This document shows, in pieces, positions 15,407 to 24,244 of a DNA stretch of 64,000 nucleotides. The position numbers and the translations under genes were made by a program. Below the pieces are notes generated by a model. That model did not search any database and had not been told where the DNA came from. It saw nothing but the letters and a program-made list of their open reading frames with translations. Source of the DNA: Firmicutes bacterium UBA3553 (GTDB lineage Bacteria > Bacillota > Clostridia > Tissierellales > Sedimentibacteraceae); the NCBI GenBank assembly GCA_002381185.1, contig DFOA01000064.1, positions 11,462-75,461 of the forward strand, in the 5' to 3' direction. Positions within the stretch are counted from its first letter, which is position 1, and each line of letters begins with the position of its first letter.

Positions 15407-16426
15407 TTATTTTATGTTGCCGAATGTTTCAACTGCATGTTTTAATTTATTCACAATCGGCAGATTGTATGGACATTTTCTTTCACATTTTCTGCACCTT
15501 ACACAAGCTGTGGCTTTGACGGGCAAGGCCTCATACTTGCTCTTGCCGTATTCGGGAAGATTATATCTTGTAACATAACCTTCGAAAAGAAATACATTAG
15601 GTATATCTATGCCTTCAGGACACGGTTTACAGTATCCACATCTTCTGCAAAAATCATTTCCTAAAATTTCAACTTCCTTGTTCAATTCTTCATACTCTTC
15701 TTCAGTCAGGGTAGCTGAGCTCTCACCAACAGATGCATTTTCAACAACCTGTTCTATTGAATCCATGCCTGGTATTGCAACATTTATTAAGTTGCTGTTT
15801 ATAATATATTTTAATGATAATTTTTGTTTTGTGAATGCACCTCCTGCCATCGGCTTCATTGCAATGGTGCCTAAACCTTTTTCCAATGACTTTGTAAATA
15901 ATTCCGTCCCTTGTGATTCTACAGGATTGAAAGGAAATTGTATAGTTTCAAATTCATCATGCTCTATTGCCTGCATTAGAATTTCTCTTATATGCCCTGT
16001 TATGCCTATGTGTTTTACAAGACCTTTTTCTTTTGCTTCAACCAATGCTTTCAATGCTCCGTTTTCTGAAAGAGTCAGATCAAGCTGCTCTTGTTTGCTT
16101 ACATTGTGGACCTGAAATAAATCAATGTAATCCAGCCCCATTGTTTTTAAGCTTTTTTCTATAGCCGCTTTCATTGATTCATAATCATAGCTCATTGCCT
16201 TTGTTGCAATATAAAAATTTTCTCTTCCTGCTTCTTTAAGTGCATTTCCGATATATTGCTCGCTTATGGTATAAGCCTGGGCCGTATCAATAAAATTAAT
16301 GCCTTTGTTCCTGGCTTCTATGATAATTTTTGTTGCCTCTTCCTGACTTACTCTTTGTATGGGTATTCCGCCGAATCCGATTACAGACACTTCCATGCCT
16401 GTTCTTCCTAGTAATGTTTTTCTCAT
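15407..16426 (-). CDS. Aldo/keto reductase with C-terminal ferredoxin-type domain
   Basis: In this 339-residue protein the AKR barrel occupies about 1-265, with the catalytic tetrad visible as D47 and Y52 (IDTAQAY), K76 (IATKAM) and H107 (LFQVHN). The C-terminal 75 residues carry two Cys clusters, CRRCGYCKPCP and CVRCRKCERKCP, predicting two [4Fe-4S] centres. This fused architecture is common in anaerobes, where it may link aldehyde or ketone reduction to ferredoxin. The physiological substrate is unknown. It has its own promoter and terminator. Confidence 0.93.
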   Translation of the reverse strand: MRKTLLGRTGMEVSVIGFGGIPIQRVSQEEATKIIIEARNKGINFIDTAQAYTISEQYIGNALKEAGRENFYIATKAMSYDYESMKAAIEKSLKTMGLDYIDLFQVHNVSKQEQLDLTLSENGALKALVEAKEKGLVKHIGITGHIREILMQAIEHDEFETIQFPFNPVESQGTELFTKSLEKGLGTIAMKPMAGGAFTKQKLSLKYIINSNLINVAIPGMDSIEQVVENASVGESSATLTEEEYEELNKEVEILGNDFCRRCGYCKPCPEGIDIPNVFLFEGYVTRYNLPEYGKSKYEALPVKATACVRCRKCERKCPYNLPIVNKLKHAVETFGNIK

Positions 16427-16454
16427 CTTTTTCTCCTATATTATATAATATCTA

Positions 16455-16483
16455 ATTATATAGCAGTTAAAAGACAACGTCAA
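16455..16483 (-). promoter_or_regulatory. Promoter of the aldo/keto reductase gene
   Basis: TTGACG (16478-16483) and TATAAT (16455-16460) are 17 bases apart on the minus strand, about 30 bases upstream of the start codon. Confidence 0.8.
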
Positions 16484-16494
16484 CATTCTGCATA

Positions 16495-16531
16495 AAAACA
16501 AACATCCCGCAATCTTTTAGACTGCGGGATG
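16495..16531 (-). terminator. Hairpin with T-run upstream of the reductase promoter
   Basis: CATCCCGCA (16503-16511) pairs with TGCGGGATG (16523-16531), and the minus strand continues GTTTGTTTTT. It is terminator-like for minus-strand transcription but lies upstream of the reductase promoter and has no obvious gene to terminate. Confidence 0.6.
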
Positions 16532-16651
16532 CTTATATGATTTGGAAGAAGATAAAAAAAGTATTATCTGATATAGTTATCTGCAATTTATCATTATTTA
16601 TTCATATATTTAAAAATTTTATAATATTAATTAACTGAGGAAGGTGATTCA

Positions 16652-17719
16652 TTGAAAAGTTTATTAGTGTTTCTTCCTGTTTTTGTGTTATATATATCAA
16701 TTTTCAGATTTGTTTATTTAGAAGATGGACTGAGCATAATACTGCATGTTTGTCTTCCTATTGTTATGGGCGTAATCATAGCTGCAGTATTAAACCCGAT
16801 TCTGGTTTTTATCCAGAACAAAATGAAAATTAAAAATAGATATATGGCAATTATTATAACTTTTATGTTAATAGTTTTAATAATTGCCTTAATCGTCACA
16901 ATTATCACGCCAAATATCGCCATCAGCATCAAAAAATTAATGAAGGATATACCTGTTTTATTTTATAAAGCAAATCGATATCTGTCCGATTTCGGTGATG
17001 AGAACGCATTGCTGAAAAAGTGGCTTGTGGAAATAACCGAAAAACTTTCTTCTCTCATGTCTTCTTTATTAAATTTTGCAATTGAAAAGGTTATTAACAT
17101 TTTTGCTGCTGTGGGCAACTTATTGCTTGCGATAATCATTTCAGTTTACATACTTATTGACAAGGAGAAAATTGAAAACTGGATGCTGCGCCTTTGCTGC
17201 ACTGTTTTTGGCAAAAAAGTATCCCGGGAAATGTTTAAGATTATCCACAGTCTGTATGACAATGTTTCAAGCTACATAGCAGGAAAATTGATTGCATCTG
17301 TCATTAGTGGCTTTTTAATATACATAGGTTCCAAATATCTTATAAAAAACCCCTACCCCGTAATTGACAGCCTGATTATCGGAATCACCGACATAATTCC
17401 ATACTTCGGTACCTTTATAGGAGGCATTCCCATAATGCTGTTAAATTTGCTGTATGATTCAAATAAAGGTTTTTTAATGATTATTTATATTCTCATAGTC
17501 CAGCAGATAGGCAGCTTGATTATAGATCCCAGGATACTAAGCAGCAAACTTTCAGTTAAACCAATCATAATAATTATTTCCATTATAATCGGAGGAGGAT
17601 TATTCGGTCCTGTGGGTTTATTTTTGGCAACACCTGTTGCAGCAGTGATCAAGTCGTCAGTTGACGCTTTTATAAAATTTAAGCTAAAAAGCGATGATGG
17701 AGACTTTTCAGTAAAATAA
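16652..17719 (+). CDS. AI-2E family transporter (PerM/DUF20-type permease)
   Basis: The protein has 355 residues with a TTG start 6 bases after AGGTG. It has about eight hydrophobic segments, two at the N-terminus, a hydrophilic middle and a C-terminal cluster. The family signature is seen as ASVISGFLIYIG, GITDIIPYFGTFIGGIP and GGGLFGPVGLFLATPVAA. The family includes TqsA (autoinducer-2 exporter), PerM and spore-germination-linked or Na+/H+ antiporting members. The name therefore gives fold, not substrate. It is transcribed towards the TIGR01212 gene across a DnaA-box-rich gap. Confidence 0.9.
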   Translation: MKSLLVFLPVFVLYISIFRFVYLEDGLSIILHVCLPIVMGVIIAAVLNPILVFIQNKMKIKNRYMAIIITFMLIVLIIALIVTIITPNIAISIKKLMKDIPVLFYKANRYLSDFGDENALLKKWLVEITEKLSSLMSSLLNFAIEKVINIFAAVGNLLLAIIISVYILIDKEKIENWMLRLCCTVFGKKVSREMFKIIHSLYDNVSSYIAGKLIASVISGFLIYIGSKYLIKNPYPVIDSLIIGITDIIPYFGTFIGGIPIMLLNLLYDSNKGFLMIIYILIVQQIGSLIIDPRILSSKLSVKPIIIIISIIIGGGLFGPVGLFLATPVAAVIKSSVDAFIKFKLKSDDGDFSVK

Positions 17720-17726
17720 CCAAAAG

Positions 17727-17821
17727 TATGCACATTTGTGGATAAATCTGTTGACAACTGCCTAAAAAAGCATTAAATTTGTGTATAACTTCTTTAAACA
17801 ACTGAAGAAGCCTGTGCATAA
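17727..17821 (+). promoter_or_regulatory. Cluster of DnaA-box consensus sites
   Basis: The 128-base gap has TGTGGATAA (17737-17745, perfect complement of TTATCCACA), TGTGTATAA (17780-17788) and TGTGCATAA (17813-17821). All three fit TTWTNCACA and share one orientation. A partial inverted TATGCACA is at 17727-17734. Perfect TTATCCACA copies also lie in the flanking genes at 17241-17249 and 18626-18634. Confidence 0.6.
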
Positions 17822-17847
17822 CTCATAGAAATTAAGGTGAAATACTA

Positions 17848-18768
17848 ATGTGGAATGATAAAAATTACCATACTTTAGATTATGAAATGAAAAAAATCTT
17901 TGGAGAAAAAGCTATTAAACTGTCGATTGACGGAAATTTTACTTGCCCGAACAGGGATGGCACCATAAGCTGCAGAGGTTGTATTTTTTGCAGCGAAAGA
18001 GGCTCCGGGGATTTCAATTCGGATAAAAATAAATCCATAACCGAACAAATTGAAGAGCAAAAACAAATAATGTCAAAAAAATGGAAAAGCAGCACCTATA
18101 TTGCATATTTTCAGAATTACACAAATACCTATGACACTGTTGAAAACTTGAGGAAAAAATTTTACGAAGCTTTAAACTGCGAAAATATCAAGGGTCTTGC
18201 CATAGCTACAAGGCCTGACTGCATAGATTTCGAAGTTTTAAAGCTTCTAGAAGAATTGAATTCCAAGACATTTCTCTGGGTGGAGCTTGGGCTTCAGTCC
18301 ATTAATGATAAGACAGCTGATTTTCTTCGAAGAGGGTATAAGACAGAGAAGTTTGACAAAACTTATGAACAGCTGAAAAATAAAAAAATAAGGACCGTTG
18401 TCCATTTAATATTTGGAATTCCCGGCGAAACAAAGACGCAAATGTTGGACTCCGTAAAATATGTTTCCGAAAAAAATGTGTGGGGAGTAAAGCTTCACAT
18501 GCTGCATGTCTTAAAGAACACCGATTTGGCTGAATATTATGAAAAAACAAAATTTAAAATATTAAGTCTTGCAGAATATGTTGAAATCGTATGTGATGCA
18601 CTGGAACTGCTAAGACCCGAAACAGTTATCCACAGATTAACAGGCGACGGAAAAAAATCTGAATTAATAGAACCTCTATGGACACTTCATAAATTAAAGG
18701 TGCTGTCAGATATTGACAAAGAATTGAAAATCAGGGAAAGCCGCCAAGGTAAAAAACTTCCATTGTAA
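17848..18768 (+). CDS. TIGR01212 family radical SAM protein (YtqA/YhcC-like)
   Basis: The protein has 306 residues with an ATG after AAGGTG. CPNRDGTISCRGCIFC carries the cluster cysteines (C33 plus the C42/C45/C48 group), and the GSGDF that follows is characteristic of TIGR01212. LWVELGLQSINDKTADFLRRG is the ELP3-like strand of the barrel and VVHLIFGIPGET the SAM-contact region. The family is widespread and often called a tRNA- or Elp3-like enzyme, but its reaction is not established to my knowledge. It is cytosolic. It sits just downstream of a DnaA-box cluster. Confidence 0.93.
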   Translation: MWNDKNYHTLDYEMKKIFGEKAIKLSIDGNFTCPNRDGTISCRGCIFCSERGSGDFNSDKNKSITEQIEEQKQIMSKKWKSSTYIAYFQNYTNTYDTVENLRKKFYEALNCENIKGLAIATRPDCIDFEVLKLLEELNSKTFLWVELGLQSINDKTADFLRRGYKTEKFDKTYEQLKNKKIRTVVHLIFGIPGETKTQMLDSVKYVSEKNVWGVKLHMLHVLKNTDLAEYYEKTKFKILSLAEYVEIVCDALELLRPETVIHRLTGDGKKSELIEPLWTLHKLKVLSDIDKELKIRESRQGKKLPL

Positions 18769-18816
18769 TGTTAATGTAATACTATAAATGCAGATTTAAG
18801 ATATAATTATTATAAG

Positions 18817-18844
18817 AAAAATACTGTAAATATAGTATTTTTTA
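18817..18844 (+). terminator. Short intrinsic terminator
   Basis: AAATACT/AGTATTT (18819-18825, 18834-18840) is followed by a T-run. It lies between the radical SAM gene and the SLH gene. Confidence 0.55.
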
Positions 18845-18865
18845 TTTGAAATCAGGGTGTATAAG

Positions 18866-21190
18866 ATGAAAAAAATATTGTTATTAATTATAATTTTAAT
18901 AATAGCCCTCGCTTCATTTACGAATGTATATGCGCAAAGTTTTCCTGACATAAGTAAAGACATAGTAGAAGCAGCCGGTTTATTGTCAGGCTACGGAATT
19001 GTACAGGGCTATCCTGACGGTACATTTAAGCCTGAGAAGCAGGTAACCCGCGCAGAAATGGCTAAAATAGTGACAGTCGCAGCCGGATTATCTGAGTATT
19101 CAAAAAACATGACCTCTGTTTATGATGATATGCACGGACATTGGGCAGAAAGCTATGTAGAGCTTGCAAATGTTCTTAATATAGTAAAAGGAATTTCACC
19201 TACAGCATATGGTCCTGACAATATAATTAAATTTGAAGAAGCTTATACAATGATAATCAGGCTTTTAGGTTACAGTGATGAATCCCTGGTAGGATATTGG
19301 CCTTCTAATTACTATGCAAAAGCGGCAGAGCTTGGCTTATTTAAAAATGTAAATACCAACAGCGAATTTGCATCAAGAAAAGATGTTACATTGATGCTTT
19401 ACAACGCATTAAGCTGCGATCTGGTAAAGATAAAAGACAACAAAACCATATACTCTACAGGTAAGACGCTGCTTTCATCACTTGGTAAAATGGTAACCAA
19501 GGAAATCACAATGAGTGACCTTAAAACCGATAGTTTTGATTTTGCAAACTACCTGTTCAACAAATGGGATGTATATTACGATAATAAAGGAAATGCAGTA
19601 TATGTAACAAATCCAAGATACAATGAATTTTCAGGAACAGTAACAAGCTTGCTATCAAACAGGGTTATATTCGTGACGGATGACTATGGCAATGTAAGAG
19701 CATTTAAGCTTCCTGACATACCAATTGTCATAAACGGTGAAAAAGGAAGCCTCAATAATTTAAACGGAAGCAAAATAAGAGTTGTTTACGAGGATGATTC
19801 CTTTAACGGAGCTGTTATAGGAATAACGGCTTATAAGGAAACTGATGTTATAGTAGTTGAAAGAGATGATTTGTACAAAACAGGCAGCAAATTATTTGCA
19901 GGCAAAAATCTTCCTGTAAAGCAAAACGGAGAAATTAATTACAGCAAGCTGCATATATACGGCGATGCAACTAAACTGGAAGATATTGAAGCAAATGATG
20001 TTGTATATCTTTACGAAACCAAGGAATCAGCCAGAATTACGGCACTTACTCTGAATGTTGTAAGAAAACAGACAGATGGTATGGTAACAGGTATTCAGAC
20101 AGCAGACAACAGTACATTTTACACTGTTAACAATATAAGCTACAAAACAGGAGATAACTTCAAATATACCGAAAAGGTTTCTGTTAATGACAATGTAAAG
20201 CTAATACTGGACAAAAATAATAACATAATAAAAATTAATATTTTAAACTACGGAAAATATCCCACAACATTCGGCATAGTGCTGAGTGTGAGCAGCACCG
20301 GCGACAGTTCGGCTGTGAGAATATTTGATGAATTCGGAGGAATAAAAAATTACACTCTCGCCGATAATTCCAGCGTAATGAGTGTGACAGATGATGGTAA
20401 AAATTTGATTAAAAAGACATATTTAAAAAAGAATGATATTGTCAAATTCGATCCGGTGGCAAGCGGAACGTTGAAAATAATTAACTACATTCCTTCCCCG
20501 ACATATATTGCAACCAAATACAATGCCGATACACGAACTATGTCAAACGGTTACTGGATTTCAGCAGAAACATTTATAGTTTATGAATCAAACGGCAAAT
20601 ATCAGCTGCTTAAACCAAATCAGCTGGATACTTATCTGGAGGGCAAAGCAGTTATCGGATACAATGCACATGTTGATGCTTTATACCTGAGCAAAGGAAT
20701 TAAGTCTGATAATGCCATAACCGTTACTCCGGAAGTGCCTCAGACATATAACGGCACAATTTACGGAATAATAAAAGGCGTTACTAAGATTGACAGCACA
20801 ACTAGCCATGTACAGTTTTTTAACAACAGCAATGTATTTTCTGTTTCAAACACATCTGCTGCCGGCAAAAAAGTTTCATCTGTTTTAAATGTTTATATAA
20901 AGGCAGACATAGTTAACGGAATAATAACAAATATTGAAAGGGTAACACCTGAAACTGATAAGGTTAAAATAACGCAAATTTATACAAACCAATTGTTAAT
21001 TGACAGCATAACATACATGGAATATTCATCCGACCTAACAGTTTATGTTTGTACAACAGATAAGTCAGGAAATATCACAAGCTTTAAAACAGGTTCTAAA
21101 TACGACATTAAAGCAGGCTCGACTGCTCAATTGTATGATTTGTACGGCGGTTTTGATGGTATAATAGACGTGGTATTGGTGTTTAATTAA
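18866..21190 (+). CDS. Large S-layer homology domain protein
   Basis: The ATG at 18866 follows AGGGTG by 6 bases; the mature protein is about 750 residues. A signal peptide (KKILLLIIILIIALASFTNVYA) covers the first 24 or so. Three SLH modules follow at about 27-190: AAGLLSGYGIVQGYPDGTFKPE with RAEMAKIV, then a second (YDDMHGHWAESYVELANVLN) and third (GYWPSNYYAKAAELGLF). They anchor proteins to pyruvylated cell-wall polymer. The remaining 580 residues are beta-rich (many TVNN, VNDNVKLILDKNN stretches) with no enzymatic motif I recognise, so it may be an S-layer or surface structural protein. Confidence 0.9.
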   Translation: MKKILLLIIILIIALASFTNVYAQSFPDISKDIVEAAGLLSGYGIVQGYPDGTFKPEKQVTRAEMAKIVTVAAGLSEYSKNMTSVYDDMHGHWAESYVELANVLNIVKGISPTAYGPDNIIKFEEAYTMIIRLLGYSDESLVGYWPSNYYAKAAELGLFKNVNTNSEFASRKDVTLMLYNALSCDLVKIKDNKTIYSTGKTLLSSLGKMVTKEITMSDLKTDSFDFANYLFNKWDVYYDNKGNAVYVTNPRYNEFSGTVTSLLSNRVIFVTDDYGNVRAFKLPDIPIVINGEKGSLNNLNGSKIRVVYEDDSFNGAVIGITAYKETDVIVVERDDLYKTGSKLFAGKNLPVKQNGEINYSKLHIYGDATKLEDIEANDVVYLYETKESARITALTLNVVRKQTDGMVTGIQTADNSTFYTVNNISYKTGDNFKYTEKVSVNDNVKLILDKNNNIIKINILNYGKYPTTFGIVLSVSSTGDSSAVRIFDEFGGIKNYTLADNSSVMSVTDDGKNLIKKTYLKKNDIVKFDPVASGTLKIINYIPSPTYIATKYNADTRTMSNGYWISAETFIVYESNGKYQLLKPNQLDTYLEGKAVIGYNAHVDALYLSKGIKSDNAITVTPEVPQTYNGTIYGIIKGVTKIDSTTSHVQFFNNSNVFSVSNTSAAGKKVSSVLNVYIKADIVNGIITNIERVTPETDKVKITQIYTNQLLIDSITYMEYSSDLTVYVCTTDKSGNITSFKTGSKYDIKAGSTAQLYDLYGGFDGIIDVVLVFN

Positions 21191-21209
21191 ATCAAAAATC
21201 ATAGTAAAT

Positions 21210-21273
21210 AAGGAGATTCTCTCAACACTTAGATGACAACGTCATTCTGAGCACCGAGAAAATCTCCTTCCTT
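21210..21273 (+). terminator. Hairpin terminator containing a GTCATTCTGAG repeat
   Basis: AAGGAGATT (21210-21218) pairs with AATCTCCTT (21261-21269), with an inner TCTC/GAGA, followed by CCTTTTT. The loop carries GACAACGTC and GTCATTCTGAG (21241-21251), a sequence also found inverted at 49138-49208. Confidence 0.7.
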
Positions 21274-21277
21274 TTTA

Positions 21278-21328
21278 CAATTGCCAATCTATCGCTAATC
21301 AATTGCCTATCAATTGCTTCTCAATTGT
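21278..21328. repeat. 11-bp tandem repeat, locus A
   Basis: After a partial CAATTGC come four 11-bp units: CAATCTATCGC, TAATCAATTGC, CTATCAATTGC and TTCTCAATTGT. The array lies between the SLH gene terminator and the end of the convergent ABC-F gene. The unit matches locus B at 38815, with TAATCAATTGC identical in both. Confidence 0.75.
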
Positions 21329-21330
21329 TA

Positions 21331-22887
21331 CTACACTATTTTAGTTGTGAAATTCTCTATATTCCATACATCGGTTATGAAGCTTTCGTAAAAGTACGGC
21401 TCGTGGCTTACTAAAAGAATTGTCCCTTTGAATTCAGCCAATGCCTTTTCCAATTCATCCTTTGCCTCAGGGTCCAAATGGTTTGTAGGTTCATCAAGTA
21501 CAAGAAAATTTAATTCCTTCAATAATATTTTGCATAGCCTTACTTTTGCATTTTCTCCTCCGGACAATACCTTCATCATGCTTGTGATGTTTTCTGTTGT
21601 AAGTCCGCAGCGTGCCAGTTCCAATCTAACTTCATGATTTGTCAGGGAAGGATATTCATTCCAGACCTCTTCCAATGCTGTATTAGAGTTGTTCTTGGAA
21701 TCTTCCTGCTCAAAATATCCATATATCACATTTTCTCCAAATGTGACACTTCCGCTTATTGGAGGAATGATTCCCAGCAATGTTTTTAACAGCGTTGATT
21801 TGCCGAGACCGTTAACTCCTGTAAGAGCAATTTTTTTGTTTCTCTCCACCTGAAAATTCATGGGATTTGTCAAGGGCTGGTCATAACCAATCACCAGGTC
21901 CTTTGCATCAATTAAGAAGCGGCTTGGAGCCTTAGTTTCTTTAAATTTAAACGTTGGCTTCGGTTTGTCTCTCGGTCTTTCCAAAACATCCATTTTTTCA
22001 AGCTGCTTCATACGGCTGTTTGCCATACCTCTCGTAGCAACTCTTGCTTTGTTTCTGGCTATGAAATCTTCAAGCTTTTCAATTTCTTTTTTCTGCTTTT
22101 CATACTCACGTTCTTCTTTTTGCTTATTTAATTCATATATTCTTTTGAATTCCTCATAGTTACCAACATAACGCGTCAGCCTGCAGTTTTCCACATGATA
22201 GATAATATTGCAGACATCATTTATAAATGGTATGTCGTGGGATATCAAAATAAATGCATTTTCATAATTCTGCAGATAATTTGTAAGCCATTTAATATGG
22301 TTTTCATCCAAATAGTTTGTAGGTTCATCAAGAAGCAATATTGTAGGATTTTGGAGCAAAAGCTTTGTTAAAAGTACCTTCGTTCTCTGGCCCCCGCTTA
22401 ATTCATCCACCAATCTGTCAAGACCTATGTCCCCAAGGCCTAATCCGTTTGCAACCTCTTCTATCTTTGAATCAATCATATAAAATCCGCTGCTGTCCAA
22501 TATTGTCTGGATATCCGCAGCATCTTCCATCATCCTGTTAACATCCTCATCTTCTGCTGTTGACATATCCTCGTAAAGCTTCATCATTTCCTGTTCCATT
22601 TTAAACAAATCATCAAAAGCAAGACGCAGATTTTCTCTTATTGTTGTCCCGGGTATCAGTGCTGAATGCTGGTCAAGATAACCGACAGAAACCCTCTTTG
22701 ACCACTCCACAGCTCCTTCATCAGGCATAAGCTTTCCTGTTATAATATTTAAAAATGTAGACTTACCTTCTCCATTTGCCCCTATCAGCGCAACATGTTC
22801 ACCCTTTAACAGCCTGAATGACACATTCTCCAGAATTGCACGCGCTCCGAATCCGTGAGTTACATTTTTTACATCTAAAATACTCAT
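21331..22887 (-). CDS. ykpA: ABC-F family ATPase (YkpA/YbiT type)
   Basis: The protein has 518 residues in two ABC domains in one chain and no membrane spans. Walker A motifs are GANGEGKST (about 36) and GVNGLGKST (about 359), signatures are LSGGQRTK and LSGGENAK, and Walker B regions are LLLDEPTNYLD and LVLDEPTNHLD. The charged linker (about 245-300, KQKEEREYEKQKKEIEKLED) is the P-site tRNA interaction motif that defines ABC-F proteins. They act on the ribosome and can rescue stalled translation or protect from antibiotics. The N-terminal ILDVKNVTHGFGARAILENV is typical of the YkpA/YbiT housekeeping branch, not an antibiotic-resistance branch. Confidence 0.93.
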   Translation of the reverse strand: MSILDVKNVTHGFGARAILENVSFRLLKGEHVALIGANGEGKSTFLNIITGKLMPDEGAVEWSKRVSVGYLDQHSALIPGTTIRENLRLAFDDLFKMEQEMMKLYEDMSTAEDEDVNRMMEDAADIQTILDSSGFYMIDSKIEEVANGLGLGDIGLDRLVDELSGGQRTKVLLTKLLLQNPTILLLDEPTNYLDENHIKWLTNYLQNYENAFILISHDIPFINDVCNIIYHVENCRLTRYVGNYEEFKRIYELNKQKEEREYEKQKKEIEKLEDFIARNKARVATRGMANSRMKQLEKMDVLERPRDKPKPTFKFKETKAPSRFLIDAKDLVIGYDQPLTNPMNFQVERNKKIALTGVNGLGKSTLLKTLLGIIPPISGSVTFGENVIYGYFEQEDSKNNSNTALEEVWNEYPSLTNHEVRLELARCGLTTENITSMMKVLSGGENAKVRLCKILLKELNFLVLDEPTNHLDPEAKDELEKALAEFKGTILLVSHEPYFYESFITDVWNIENFTTKIV

Positions 22888-22916
22888 ATATTCTCCTTAT
22901 AATTAATTAAACTGCC

Positions 22917-22944
22917 TTGACACAAGTCAGAACATTGTTATAAT
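22917..22944 (+). promoter_or_regulatory. Strong promoter far upstream of alr
   Basis: TTGACA (22917-22922) and TATAAT (22939-22944), both perfect, are separated by 16 bases. It would give alr a leader of about 155 bases. Confidence 0.75.
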
Positions 22945-23042
22945 TTATAAAACTACAAGACTTATATTAATAAAAATTGTCGTTATTGTAAACACATTTT
23001 TGGTCTAATATTCGTTTTGCCTGTAATTTTTTTTACATATCA

Positions 23043-23071
23043 TTGATTTAATTTTGTTGATTTGGTATAAT
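23043..23071 (+). promoter_or_regulatory. Proximal alr promoter with extended -10
   Basis: TTGATT (23043-23048), a 17-base spacer and TATAAT (23066-23071) preceded by TTGG lie about 30 bases before the alr start. Confidence 0.65.
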
Positions 23072-23106
23072 TAACCGATGAGCAAATTTTAGGAGGATAA
23101 TAATAA

Positions 23107-24234
23107 ATGAACGAAAAGATAAGGCCTGCCTGGGTCGAAGTAAACAGGAAAAAAGCAATTCATAACTTCTTAGAAGTACGAAGAGCTGTAGGTCCAAACG
23201 TGAAAATTTGTGCTGTTGTAAAAGCTGACAGTTATGGAATGGGGTCAGTGGAGCTTTCTAAAATGTATTTAGAAAACGGTGTTGATATGTTTGCCGTGGC
23301 AGTTATTTCTGAAGCTTTTGAGCTTAGACAAGAAATAAAAGACAAAGATATTTTAGTTCTAGGCTATACTCCTGAAGAATTTTACGCTGATGCTATAAAC
23401 AACAACATAACACTGACAGTTTACAATTATGAGCTGGCAGAAAAATTAAATATAGTTGCTAAAGATTTGAACAAGAAGGCAAAGGTACATATAAAGGTGG
23501 AAACTGGAATGAACAGGCTTGGATTCCTACCCACAGAAGAAAATGCGGATAAAGTGGCTGCAATAGCCAAAATGGATAATATAACAGTCGAGGGCGCATT
23601 CTCACACCAGGCTAAGGCCGATGAAAAAGACAAAACAACTGCGCATAAACAAGCAGGCAGATTTATCAGCTTTATGAAAATGCTTGAAGAAAGAAATGTG
23701 ACAATTCCCATAAAACATATTGCAAACAGTGCGACAATAATAGATTTGCCGGAGTATTATTTTGATATGGTAAGACCCGGTATAATATTATCAGGATTTT
23801 ATCCTTCTGATGAAGTCAATATGGATGAATATAAATTTGAAATATGCGTTACTTTAAAAGCGAGAGTTGCCAATGTAAAAACAATTGAAGCAGGTGAAGG
23901 TGTCGGATACGGTCATTTATTCAGTACTGAAAAGCCAACTGTTATAGGAACTATTCCTCTGGGCTATGCGGATGGATATTCGAGACTCCTGTCAAATAAA
24001 GGTTATATTATTGTAAAAGGAATAAAATGCCCTATATTAGGTAAAGTATGCATGGATCAGTTTATGATAGATTTATCAGGAGTTGAAAACCCTCAAATCG
24101 GAGACGAGGCAATTATTTACGGTGACGGAACTGACGGAGCCATGACTGCTGAAGATGTTGCAAACATGAGAGGCACAATATCTTATGAAGTATTAACAAA
24201 CTTAGGCAAAAGACTCCCCAAAATATATGTATAG
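23107..24234 (+). CDS. alr: Alanine racemase
   Basis: The 375-residue fold-type III PLP enzyme starts at an ATG after AGGAGG. The PLP lysine is K39 in VVKADSYGMG. The second catalytic residue is the Tyr in GEGVGYGHLF. The carboxylate/active-site entry region appears as GKVCMDQFMIDLSG. It interconverts L- and D-alanine for peptidoglycan and, in spore formers, for control of germination. It is followed after 10 bases by glyA, and the two are probably cotranscribed. Confidence 0.96.
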   Translation: MNEKIRPAWVEVNRKKAIHNFLEVRRAVGPNVKICAVVKADSYGMGSVELSKMYLENGVDMFAVAVISEAFELRQEIKDKDILVLGYTPEEFYADAINNNITLTVYNYELAEKLNIVAKDLNKKAKVHIKVETGMNRLGFLPTEENADKVAAIAKMDNITVEGAFSHQAKADEKDKTTAHKQAGRFISFMKMLEERNVTIPIKHIANSATIIDLPEYYFDMVRPGIILSGFYPSDEVNMDEYKFEICVTLKARVANVKTIEAGEGVGYGHLFSTEKPTVIGTIPLGYADGYSRLLSNKGYIIVKGIKCPILGKVCMDQFMIDLSGVENPQIGDEAIIYGDGTDGAMTAEDVANMRGTISYEVLTNLGKRLPKIYV

Positions 24235-24244
24235 GAGACCAACT

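Noticed and set aside
16652..17719. Autoinducer-2 quorum-sensing transport
   Set aside because: The family name comes from one member (TqsA); no luxS or lsr genes are in the window, so no quorum role is claimed.
18626..18634. Perfect DnaA boxes inside the TIGR01212 gene and at 29587-29595 in livG
   Set aside because: Not called as separate features: inside coding sequence a single 9-mer can occur by chance. The first is mentioned only as support for the intergenic cluster.
21331..22887. ABC-F protein as an antibiotic resistance determinant
   Set aside because: The N-terminus and linker match the YkpA/YbiT housekeeping branch, not the drug-specific Vga/Lsa/Msr types.
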